DNA of 64,000 nt from Marivirga lumbricoides (lineage in GTDB: Bacteria > Bacteroidota > Bacteroidia > Cytophagales > Cyclobacteriaceae), in contig NZ_BMEC01000004.1 in the NCBI RefSeq assembly GCF_014636295.1, forward strand, positions 147,926 to 211,925, read 5' to 3'. Made by a program: the position numbers and the translations under genes. A model generated the notes under the pieces. That model did not search any database, was not told where the DNA came from, and saw only the letters and a program-made list of their open reading frames with translations. Each line of letters opens with the position of its first letter. Positions within the stretch are counted from its first letter, which is position 1. Below are positions 19,269-26,597 of this stretch, one piece after another.

Positions 19269-19309
19269 TATTCCAGCTAAGAGTTTTATTCATTTCAAAT
19301 CAAATAGCC

Positions 19310-21685
19310 ATGTTCAAACACAACCTGCTTATTATCTACCGTAATCTTAAACGTTTTAAAAGCACTTTCTTTATTAACCTGTTGGGGCTTTCTACAGGTA
19401 TGGCATGTGCCTTACTCATTTATCTTTGGGTTAACGATGAACTTTCAATGGATAAGTTCCATCAAAAGGACAAGCAGCTTTACCAGGTTTACATGCATCA
19501 CGAGGAGAACGGGCAAATTCGTTCTGCTCCACCAGTACCAGCTCTTCTGGCAGATGTATTGAAACAGGAAGTTCCTGAAGTAATTACTGCCGTTGAGGAT
19601 ACTGAAACAAACGACTTTGGTGATGGTTTTTCATTATCCATAGGAGAAGAAAAAGTGAAAGCCAGAGGTAAGTTTTCAGGCGCTGAATATTTTCAGCTTT
19701 TCTCTTTTCCCTTTTTGAAAGGCGATGGGAAAACAGCACTATCTGATAAGAGTAATATTGTTTTGACCGAATCCATAGCGAAAAGAATTTTCGGAACCAC
19801 TGACGTAATTGGTAAAACTTTAGAGTGGCAAATACTAAAGTTTAAAGGGCAAGCCCAAATTTCAGCAGTCTTAGAAGATTTACCTGACAATAGCACTGAA
19901 TCATTTGAGTTTGTACTTCCTTTCTCCGTCTTTATTGATGATTTAATGGGGAAAGAGCGAAATCACTGGGGAAATTACATTGCTCTCACTTATGTAGAAC
20001 TCGCTAAAGGAACTGATATTGATGAATTAAATGAAAAAATAGCACCAACTATTAAGAATAAAGTAGAGAAAACAAATGTTGAGCCTTTCTTTAAAAAGTA
20101 CTCAAGCAAATATTTGCATGGGAAATTTGAGAATGGAAAAGAGGCAGGAGGAAGAATCACTTATGTGCGCCTATTTTCTATCATTGCTTTTTTTGTATTG
20201 GCTATAGCCTGCATCAACTTTATGAATTTAAGCACTGCAAGAGCCTCAAGGCGCCTCAAGGAAATAGGAGTAAAGAAAACAATGGGAGCTAGTAGAAAAC
20301 AGTTAATCTTCCAACACCTGGGAGAATCCATCACTATAACACTGCTTTCTTTAGGAGTGGCCTACCTCATTGTGCTACTGTTATTACCTCAGTTCAATCA
20401 AATTACAGGTAAGTATCTTACTATCAATATGGGAGTTAACCTTTTTATTGCTACTGTATGTATTACCTTATTTACTGGGATAGTAGCAGGAAGTTATCCG
20501 GCTCTTTATCTTTCCGGATTTAAGCCAGTCAGCATTTTAAAAGGCAAGTTGACTACCTCAACTGGTGAATTATGGACAAGAAAAGGATTAGTGGTTTTTC
20601 AATTCGTGATCTCAATTATACTTTTAGTAGCAGTTTGGGTGGTTTATAGTCAGATTGAATATGTTCAAAATAAAAACCTGGGCTATGAAAGGCAACACGT
20701 GATAAAATTTCCTATAGAAGGAACAGTGGCAGATAGATTAGAAGCTTTTATCAATAGATTAAAAGGTGTGCCAGGAGTAATAAATGCTTCTGCTACCACT
20801 CATTCAATTGTAAAAAGTGGAGCTTCAACCACAGGCGTAACATGGGAAGGCAAATACACTGACAGCAATATTTTATTTGAACAGGCCAGGGCATACTATG
20901 GCTTAATAGAAACTCTTGGTATAGAAATGAAAGAAGGGCGAAGTTTTTCTGAAAAATATGGAGCGGAAGAGGACAAGATTATTTTTAATGAAGCGGCTAT
21001 TGAGGTAATGGGTTTGGAAGATCCTATCGGTAAAAAGGTGACAATGTGGGGCAATGAAAAGGAAATAATTGGGGTAGTGAAAGATTTTCATTTTTCCTCT
21101 TTGCATGAGGCTGTTTCGCCTATGCTGTTCCATTTCGATAAAAGTTTTATGTTGAATATTTTTGCCAAGGTGCAATCTAATAATGTGGAATCATCTTTAG
21201 CAGGTATACAAGCACTTTACAAGGAATTTAATCCGGGGTTTACCCTGAATTATGAATTCCTGGATGCCAATTACCAGGCCCAGTATCAGGCTGAGCAAAG
21301 AGTTTCTTTACTCTCACGCTATTTTGCCGGTATTGCTATTATTATTTCCTGCTTAGGTTTGTTCGGCTTAGCAGCCTTTACCGCTGAGCGCAGACAAAAG
21401 GAAATTGGTATCAGAAAAATTTTGGGTGCCGGTGGATTGCAAATTATACAACTGCTTTCTGCTGATTTTACTAAAATGGTAGTTATTGCAATTGTAATTG
21501 CTATCCCCATAAGTTTTTGGACAACAAAAAGCTGGTTGCAGGGCTTTGCTTATAGTATTGAGCCAGAATGGTACTATTTTGCCGGTGCAGGATTAGCTGC
21601 GTTGGTTATTGCCTGGCTCACCATTAGTTTTCAAACCATTAAATCAATTCGGATTAATCCGGCCGATACTTTGAAAGATGAGTAA
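19310..21685 (+). CDS. FtsX/MacB-type ABC transporter permease (separate copy)
   Basis: A 791-residue paralogue of the upstream array, starting MFKHNLLIIYRNLKRFK. FtsX block 1 lies near residue 287 (INFMNLSTARASRRLKEIG, then VKKTMGAS), and the last block near 668 (RQKEIGIRKILGAG). It ends NPADTLKDE. Unlike the array genes it has its own visible promoter: a sigma-54-like element with an upstream palindrome identical in arrangement to that of the ATPase gene at 22615. It is therefore the best candidate in the window for the membrane partner of that ATPase, although 0.9 kb of repeat-rich DNA separates them. Substrate unknown; export of a lipophilic compound or an envelope-stress role would be typical for the family. 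Confidence 0.93.
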   Translation: MFKHNLLIIYRNLKRFKSTFFINLLGLSTGMACALLIYLWVNDELSMDKFHQKDKQLYQVYMHHEENGQIRSAPPVPALLADVLKQEVPEVITAVEDTETNDFGDGFSLSIGEEKVKARGKFSGAEYFQLFSFPFLKGDGKTALSDKSNIVLTESIAKRIFGTTDVIGKTLEWQILKFKGQAQISAVLEDLPDNSTESFEFVLPFSVFIDDLMGKERNHWGNYIALTYVELAKGTDIDELNEKIAPTIKNKVEKTNVEPFFKKYSSKYLHGKFENGKEAGGRITYVRLFSIIAFFVLAIACINFMNLSTARASRRLKEIGVKKTMGASRKQLIFQHLGESITITLLSLGVAYLIVLLLLPQFNQITGKYLTINMGVNLFIATVCITLFTGIVAGSYPALYLSGFKPVSILKGKLTTSTGELWTRKGLVVFQFVISIILLVAVWVVYSQIEYVQNKNLGYERQHVIKFPIEGTVADRLEAFINRLKGVPGVINASATTHSIVKSGASTTGVTWEGKYTDSNILFEQARAYYGLIETLGIEMKEGRSFSEKYGAEEDKIIFNEAAIEVMGLEDPIGKKVTMWGNEKEIIGVVKDFHFSSLHEAVSPMLFHFDKSFMLNIFAKVQSNNVESSLAGIQALYKEFNPGFTLNYEFLDANYQAQYQAEQRVSLLSRYFAGIAIIISCLGLFGLAAFTAERRQKEIGIRKILGAGGLQIIQLLSADFTKMVVIAIVIAIPISFWTTKSWLQGFAYSIEPEWYYFAGAGLAALVIAWLTISFQTIKSIRINPADTLKDE

Positions 21686-21949
21686 TCTGACCTAAGATTC
21701 TCCTACTCCTCATCGATTGACCCGAAGGGATCCCTTTGACGTATCGAGGAGGTTTTACAATGGCTTTTATAAAGCTGAAATGGGTTTAAATTAACTATTA
21801 TGGTAATGGCTCGTGAGACACGACCCACGGCAGACTATTATTTAATATTAAAAAGACTAACCCGACCACTTTCGAGGAACTTGAAAAAGCGGGTGGGAGG
21901 TTCCGAAAGCTTTCAGGAAGCAGGCCAGCGAAGGCCATAAGGATAGAAG

Positions 21950-21980
21950 CCAGCCGAAGGCTGGTCAGCCTTTGGCTGAC
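21950..21980. repeat. Two abutting hairpins
   Basis: CCAGCC-GAA-GGCTGG (21950-21964) is followed directly by GTCAGCC-TTT-GGCTGAC (21964-21980). The pair lies in non-coding DNA after the permease stop and resembles REP-type elements more than a terminator, as no U-run follows at once. Confidence 0.65.
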
Positions 21981-22129
21981 ATTAAACTTTCCTGACTTTT
22001 TGTTTCTTTTTTGTCAAGTTATCGCAGTCCTTTGAACTGAACCTCAATAGAGATAACAGGACTTTTGCTATATTAGAAAATAGAGCTAAAGCTGATTAGT
22101 TTTCTGCTTACTTACATCTGTGAGGCTAT

Positions 22130-22182
22130 CCCCTTGAGGGGATTATAGGGGTGTTACCCTAGAGGGGACTACAGGGGTGTTT
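22130..22182. repeat. G-rich direct repeat pair
   Basis: Two imperfect units of 26-27 bases lie head to tail (22130-22155 and 22156-22182). Both contain GAGGGGA, then a short AT or AC stretch, then AGGGGTGTT. The spacing keeps the G-runs in register. Confidence 0.6.
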
Positions 22183-22489
22183 TACGAGATAGAATAGTTT
22201 TCCATTGAAGGAAATCAAGTCTTGTTATATAGTAGAAAAAAGAAGGGAGAGGAAAATTAACCATACGATTGGTTAGTGAGACACGAACCATGGCGACACC
22301 AGGGCAGACCTTTTGTAAAGCTATTTTAAAGATCAATTTAAAATCTCTACGCCAAGTTTCGTGTCTCACGAAAGTTTATGATAGCTGAATTGACAATGAC
22401 ATTCATTATAAGTTTAATGGTTTGAGAGATACGCACCATGAGAGGAAATCAGTATGCTAAATACCGAGCTACAAAACATTCAAATAGCC

Positions 22490-22520
22490 GTCCGATTTCG
22501 GACGTATTCTCTCGCTTATG
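22490..22520 (+). promoter_or_regulatory. Palindromic candidate enhancer site(s) upstream of ABC ATPase gene
   Basis: GTCCGATTTCGGAC (22490-22503) is a near-perfect palindrome, matching the site at 19166. A second, weaker site at 22507-22520 shares its right half (ATGGAC) with the 19166 copy, so two activator dimers might bind side by side. The first site ends 74 bases before TGGCAC, the same distance as at the permease. Confidence 0.65.
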
Positions 22521-22576
22521 GACAGCAATTGAGAAATAGAACTCATTTTTATAACTTGAGAGGCCTTTTTACTAAG

Positions 22577-22592
22577 TGGCACACTAATTGGA
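22577..22592 (+). promoter_or_regulatory. Sigma-54-like promoter of ABC ATPase/TolC operon
   Basis: TGGCACACTAATTGGA has the TGGCAC -24 element and TTG at the -12 position with standard spacing (TTGG instead of TTGC). It lies 38 bases before the ATG at 22615. The presumed RNA start is around 22603. Confidence 0.65.
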
Positions 22593-22614
22593 AAAATAAT
22601 TCAAAAATTAAGAT

Positions 22615-23304
22615 ATGATTACACTAACAGACCTTGACAAATACATAAGCAGCAAATTTCAGCGGCAGTTTATCCTTAAAGGTATTAACCTTTCTATAGA
22701 GGAAGGTGAGTTCGTAACAATTATGGGGCCTAGTGGAGCAGGTAAGTCCTCCCTACTAAATATTATTGGATTACTGGACGAATTATCGGCCGGCACCTAT
22801 CTCTTAAAAGAGGAAAAAATTGAAGCCCTCAATGAAAGAAAAAAAGCAGCCTTGCATAAACAGCATTTTGGTTTTGTATTTCAAGCATATCATCTGATAG
22901 ACGAACTGACAGTTTATGAAAACATTGAAACACCCTTGCTGTACAGAGGAGTAAAATCTTCTGAGAGGAAAAGTCTGGTAGCGGAAATGCTGGACAGGTT
23001 TGGTATAGTAGCTAAGAAAGATCTGTTTCCGGCTCAGCTTTCAGGAGGTCAGCAACAGGTGGTAGGAGTGGCAAGAGCTATCATAGGAAAACCATCTATA
23101 TTATTGGCAGATGAACCTACAGGTAATTTACACTCTACCCAATCCAAAGAAATAATGCAATTGTTTCAGGAATTAAATAAGCAGGGCACCACGATTATTC
23201 AGGTAACCCATTCAGAAGAAAATGCGCAGTACGGATCTAGAATTATTGAGTTGGAAGATGGCGCAGTAGTGAAAGATTTTAAAACAAGTGCACAGTATGT
23301 TTAA
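22615..23304 (+). CDS. ABC transporter ATP-binding protein, MacB/LolD type
   Basis: A 229-residue stand-alone ATPase that should energise FtsX/MacB-type permeases at the inner membrane. Visible motifs are Walker A GPSGAGKSS (residues 38-46), Q-loop Gln90, signature LSGGQQQ (142-148), Walker B ILLADE with catalytic Glu167, and switch His199. The residue after the signature is Val rather than the Arg normally seen (LSGGQQQRV in LolD/MacB relatives). It is the only ATPase in the window against eight permeases, so it may serve several of them. The stop overlaps the start of the TolC-type gene by 8 bases, implying translational coupling. The promoter is sigma-54-like. Confidence 0.93.
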   Translation: MITLTDLDKYISSKFQRQFILKGINLSIEEGEFVTIMGPSGAGKSSLLNIIGLLDELSAGTYLLKEEKIEALNERKKAALHKQHFGFVFQAYHLIDELTVYENIETPLLYRGVKSSERKSLVAEMLDRFGIVAKKDLFPAQLSGGQQQVVGVARAIIGKPSILLADEPTGNLHSTQSKEIMQLFQELNKQGTTIIQVTHSEENAQYGSRIIELEDGAVVKDFKTSAQYV

Positions 23305-24640
23305 GTTTATACCCCTTTTAGCAATAGTCTTACTATCTTCATTTATTGGAAAAGCTCAGGAAGTAAGAGTAATTTCTTTTGATGAAGCAGTAGCTATTGC
23401 CCTGGAAAAGAACATTCAGTTGCGCCAGGAGAAAAATCAGTTAATCTCTCTGGATGCTCAAAAAAAGCAGTCAGCAATGGCTTACTTACCTTCTGCAGGA
23501 ATTAACTTTCAAGCTTCACGACAGGACGGGCAGCAATTTCAGTTAGTGGAAGATGGCTTTGAAATAAAAAACGTTCAGGCCGATAGATTATCAGGCGGTG
23601 TGAATGCTGATCTAACCATTTTCAATGGCTTTGGCAGGGTACATAGCCGTAAAATTGCTTCTTATAATTACGAAGCGCAACTGAAAGGTGTAGAAAGAAC
23701 GCGACAGGAAATTATTTTCCAGATTGCTCAGCAGTATTTACAGGTACTGTTAGATAAAGAGTTACTCAAAATCAATCAGCAGGCAGTAACCGATCAGGAA
23801 AAGCAATTACAGCAAATTGAAGGATTCGTTAAACAAGGCCTGAGGCCTCAGGCTGATTTGTATACACAGCAAGCTCAGCTTAGGCAATTTGAATTAACTG
23901 CTATAGAAAGTGAAAATCAGTTAGAAATCAATAAGGCTACCTTTGCTCAAACTTTGCAGTTAAATCCTCTGGAGGTATTTGAAGTTGCTCCTATAGAAGC
24001 TTCTGATGTTGCCATTAAATTTCCTGAAGTAGATCTAAGCTCAGCTTTTAATGTGGCTTTGGAAAATAGAGTGGACTTAAAGCAGTCTCAATTAACTCTT
24101 GCGTCTGCACAAAGAAACGTAGCATTTTCAAAAACAGGTTTATACCCTTCTTTGTCTGCATTTTATCAGTATGGAACACAATATAGCTCTTTGAATACAT
24201 TGAATTTCAGAGATCAGTTTTTCGATCTTTACCCTAACAATACTGTAGGGCTTAGCCTTAACATTCCCATTTTCAATAATTTTGTTAACAGAACCAGAAT
24301 AGAAGTAGCAAAAGTTGATTTAGCCAATAATTCATTAAACCTTGAAAATTTAAAGCGTACAGTCTATAGAGATGTTCAAAATGCTTACTTGAATTTTAAA
24401 GCCGCTATAAAAAAAGCGGAAGTTACAAAAATAGGAGTAGAGGCTTCTCAGGAAGCACATGAAGTACAAAAAGAAAGGTATAAGATAGGAGTAGCTAATT
24501 TTGTAGAGTTATCTCAGGCCAATCAGGCTCTTATTAAAGCAGAATCTGATGATGCTCAAGCAAGATATACCCTGGTATTTCAAAAGCTTATTTTGGATTT
24601 CAATACGGGTACTCTTACCGCAGATCAGTTAATGGAATAG
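23297..24640 (+). CDS. TolC-family outer-membrane efflux protein
   Basis: The ATG at 23297 (MFKFIPLLAIVLLSSF) is chosen over an in-frame GTG at 23288 because it begins a proper signal peptide ending near GKAQ; this gives 447 residues. Two long alpha-helical, Gln/Glu/Ala-rich halves (about 25-215 and 235-440) with alternating beta segments are typical of the outer-membrane efflux family, which forms trimeric trans-periplasmic channels. Conserved features include the early FDEAVAIALEKN segment and the late GVANFVELSQANQALIKAE segment. It is coupled to the ABC ATPase. The usual third partner, a periplasmic adaptor of the HlyD/MacA type, is absent from the window. Confidence 0.93.
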   Translation: MFKFIPLLAIVLLSSFIGKAQEVRVISFDEAVAIALEKNIQLRQEKNQLISLDAQKKQSAMAYLPSAGINFQASRQDGQQFQLVEDGFEIKNVQADRLSGGVNADLTIFNGFGRVHSRKIASYNYEAQLKGVERTRQEIIFQIAQQYLQVLLDKELLKINQQAVTDQEKQLQQIEGFVKQGLRPQADLYTQQAQLRQFELTAIESENQLEINKATFAQTLQLNPLEVFEVAPIEASDVAIKFPEVDLSSAFNVALENRVDLKQSQLTLASAQRNVAFSKTGLYPSLSAFYQYGTQYSSLNTLNFRDQFFDLYPNNTVGLSLNIPIFNNFVNRTRIEVAKVDLANNSLNLENLKRTVYRDVQNAYLNFKAAIKKAEVTKIGVEASQEAHEVQKERYKIGVANFVELSQANQALIKAESDDAQARYTLVFQKLILDFNTGTLTADQLME

Positions 24641-24663
24641 AACGCTGGGGTTTATTTTCTTGA

Positions 24664-24681
24664 TAATTGTGTGCCACTTAG
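24664..24681 (-). promoter_or_regulatory. Inverted copy of the CTAAGTGGCACAC promoter motif
   Basis: On the minus strand this reads CTAAGTGGCACACAATTA, matching the plus-strand CTAAGTGGCACACTAATT at 22573-22590 apart from one missing base. The -12 element is poorer here (TAT instead of TTG) and no palindrome lies 74 bases upstream, so promoter activity is doubtful. If active it would be antisense to the TolC-type gene. Confidence 0.35.
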
Positions 24682-24935
24682 GCTTGTATTCAACAATTTG
24701 AATGGAAATATTTTCTCTTTTTTGTATTTCAGTCTTCAGGCAGGAGATAAGAAAGAGTGTCTATCACAATTATCTGTTAGAAAAGTATCCCCGGACGTAT
24801 ACCTATAGTCTAAAGGCATATTTTCTGCTAATTCACTTTCGATACTTTGAAACATTTCCAAACCTGTTAGAAAATGTTTTAAAGTAAGTATCTTTAAAGT
24901 TTTTGCAATACAAATCTCTAGTTATTCAATTTTAT

Positions 24936-25024
24936 AACCTGAGTTCGACTTTAAATTTGCTTTATCTCTCGTTAGAACGTTCACGCTTTGGCGGGGACGT
25001 CAGTTTTATAATCGAACTCAGGTT
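24936..25024. mobile_element. Candidate MITE-like element with 13-bp terminal inverted repeats
   Basis: AACCTGAGTTCGA at 24936-24948 is exactly inverted at 25012-25024 (TCGAACTCAGGTT), enclosing 63 bases with no gene. If the repeat is trimmed to its inner 11 bases, the flanks read TTTATAA on the left and TTTATAG on the right, a possible short target duplication. No transposase is linked to it, so it would be non-autonomous. A folded regulatory RNA is the alternative. Confidence 0.45.
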
Positions 25025-25287
25025 TATAGTAAAACCTGAAGATCAATACTATTGAATCATTATGAACTGTTTGAATTAGGTTTACGCGACATTTTTACTA
25101 GAAAACGCTTCATAAATTACATTTAATTGAAGAAATAAATCTGAGTTTTACGATAGAACAATTTGTAGTTGATTGGGCGGCTTCGAGGAAGCTCCATGCA
25201 CATGGTTTATGTGAGATCAGTGTTTTATATAATCGATTATTTACGATGTTCTATTGTTTTATTTCAAAATCAAATTAAATAATTAAA

Positions 25288-26250
25288 ATGAAGAATAGAT
25301 TTTTAGTAACAGTAGTTTTTATCGCTCTGACAGCTACCACTTTTTTATCTTGTAATAACAATAAGCAACTAGATACTCCTGAAGAAGAGGTTATTGTTGT
25401 TGTTGAATCAGAATATGACAAAACTATTGAAGGTAAAGAATTAGGTACCTGGACAGAAGTATTTAGAGACGATTTTACCGATAGTAGTAGTTCTGGTATG
25501 CATTGGATTTTTGAAAATAATCGAGCAGATTATAATTCTACTCAAACTGCTGATTACCGTGCTAGTCAGGTAAATTATATGGATTGGGATAATCGAGAGG
25601 TAATAGCGCTCTCAGCAATAAGGAGCGGTGATAGATTCCAGGCGGGTCATATTAAATCGAAGATTAAATACGGCCCGGAGCAAAATGAGGAAATAAGGTT
25701 TAAAGCCAGCCTGAAGTTATTAGCCCGGGATGGTGAAAATTCTGACGGTTCACCTCGTTTTGTAAATTTTGATCAAACTTACGGATTATGGCCTGCCTTT
25801 TGGACGGTGGATGAAGATGGATGGCCAACAAAAGGTGAAATAGATATTATGGAAGGATACTCCTATGGCAATAGTGAAAAGTTCACAAGTAATATTTTTT
25901 ATGGAACTACTGTAGGAGTAAGCAGTTTGTCTCATGACAATACAGTTTATGAGTATAATTTGGAAGGAGATTCTACAGATGGCTGGCACACCATAGAAAT
26001 GCGTTGGATGAATGACAGTGGAACCAGATCAATTCATATTTTTGTTAACGACCAGCACGTAAAAACTTATAATAAAGAGACAGATCCAAATCTTGAATTA
26101 CAGAATTTTACTCCTCATAACATTATTTTCAACCTAAATGTAGGCCATGATGGTGAAATTTTTAATAACAATTTAATAGATGGATTTACGAAGGCTTATT
26201 ATTTTATTGATTGGGTTGAGGTTTCTAAAAGAGATATAAAAAACCAGTGA
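25288..26250 (+). CDS. GH16-family endo-glycosidase lipoprotein
   Basis: A 320-residue enzyme with a lipoprotein signal (Cys22 in TTFLSCNN), so probably surface- or membrane-attached. The catalytic site of glycoside hydrolase family 16 is clear: GEIDIMEG with nucleophile Glu184, Asp186 and acid/base Glu189 (the ExDxxE form). An upstream aromatic strand (YGLWPAFWTVD) and a C-terminal FINLNVGH-like strand (IIFNLNVGHDGE) are also typical of the beta-jelly roll. GH16 members cut beta-1,3 or mixed beta-1,3/1,4 glucans or beta-galactans such as agar, carrageenan and porphyran; the exact substrate cannot be read from the motif. It lies just upstream of the PUL regulator and shares its strand with the SusC/D set. 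Confidence 0.88.
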   Translation: MKNRFLVTVVFIALTATTFLSCNNNKQLDTPEEEVIVVVESEYDKTIEGKELGTWTEVFRDDFTDSSSSGMHWIFENNRADYNSTQTADYRASQVNYMDWDNREVIALSAIRSGDRFQAGHIKSKIKYGPEQNEEIRFKASLKLLARDGENSDGSPRFVNFDQTYGLWPAFWTVDEDGWPTKGEIDIMEGYSYGNSEKFTSNIFYGTTVGVSSLSHDNTVYEYNLEGDSTDGWHTIEMRWMNDSGTRSIHIFVNDQHVKTYNKETDPNLELQNFTPHNIIFNLNVGHDGEIFNNNLIDGFTKAYYFIDWVEVSKRDIKNQ

Positions 26251-26597
26251 TGAGCTTTATCATTTTAAGATTTATATCGAATCTAAAAATCAGATTATAC
26301 GATGGGTTATGGTTTGTTGCTGACTTTCAGATACATATAGTAGATTCTCGTGTAATTGCCTAATAGGCTCTATTGAAGTATGAATTAGTTAATACTTTTA
26401 TCGTTTAGTTATGATATATCCATTGAATAGAGGAAACCTTAAAGAGAATTATAGCTCACTTAATTTTTATCCAAAAGAGTTCATTAAGAAAATCATGATC
26501 GGTTATATAAATCAGAATAAATTATTTCAACTTAAACCGAATTAGCCTGTAATTTCGCAAATTATGAAGCGGGCGTATTTGTATAGTAAAATTAAAG
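26251..26597. other. Intergenic region before the hybrid regulator
   Basis: This 347-bp AT-rich gap has no credible gene. TAATTTCG, a near match to the Bacteroidota -7 element, lies near 26551, but without a good -33 partner. No terminator was seen after the GH16 stop. Confidence 0.5.

Larger units (their letters stand above)
18942..19309. other. Divergent intergenic region with regulatory sites
   Basis: This 368-bp gap separates the leftward lipoprotein gene from the rightward permease. The right half carries a 14-bp palindrome and a sigma-54-like promoter, listed separately. The left half is strongly AT-rich; no confident promoter for the leftward pair was found there. Confidence 0.7.
21812..22440. 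repeat. Dispersed CGTGAGACACGA motif family
   Basis: The 12-mer CGTGAGACACGA occurs forward at 21812-21823 and in reverse complement at 22359-22370. An 11/12 match lies at 22275-22286, and a looser one (TGAGAGATACGCACCATG) near 22423-22440. The first two forward copies are followed by related text (CCCACGGCAGAC; CCATGGC ... GGGCAGAC), so the repeated unit is longer than the core. The core can itself fold (TCGTG/CACGA). Confidence 0.6.
21686..22489. other. Repeat-rich non-coding spacer
   Basis: No believable gene lies here; open frames are short and lack features. It holds several repeated or folded segments listed separately: CGTGAGACACGA-type motifs, two adjacent hairpins and a pair of G-rich 26-27-bp direct repeats. 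It looks like an accumulation site for short dispersed repeats. Confidence 0.65.
24641..25287. other. Non-coding region with inverted repeat elements
   Basis: This 647-bp gap between the TolC-type gene and the GH16 gene has no convincing gene; a 61-codon frame at 24702-24887 has no supporting feature. It contains an inverted copy of the sigma-54-like promoter motif just after the TolC stop and a small element with terminal inverted repeats, both listed separately. The last 150 bases should hold the GH16 promoter, but no clear match was found. Confidence 0.6.

Noticed and set aside
22169..22369. 66-codon minus-strand frame in the repeat-rich spacer
   Set aside because: It covers the dispersed CGTGAGACACGA repeats and has no protein-like features.
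24702..24887. 61-codon open frame after the TolC-type gene
   Set aside because: No signal, domain, promoter or good start context; composition is that of AT-rich non-coding DNA and it overlaps the inverted promoter-like region.
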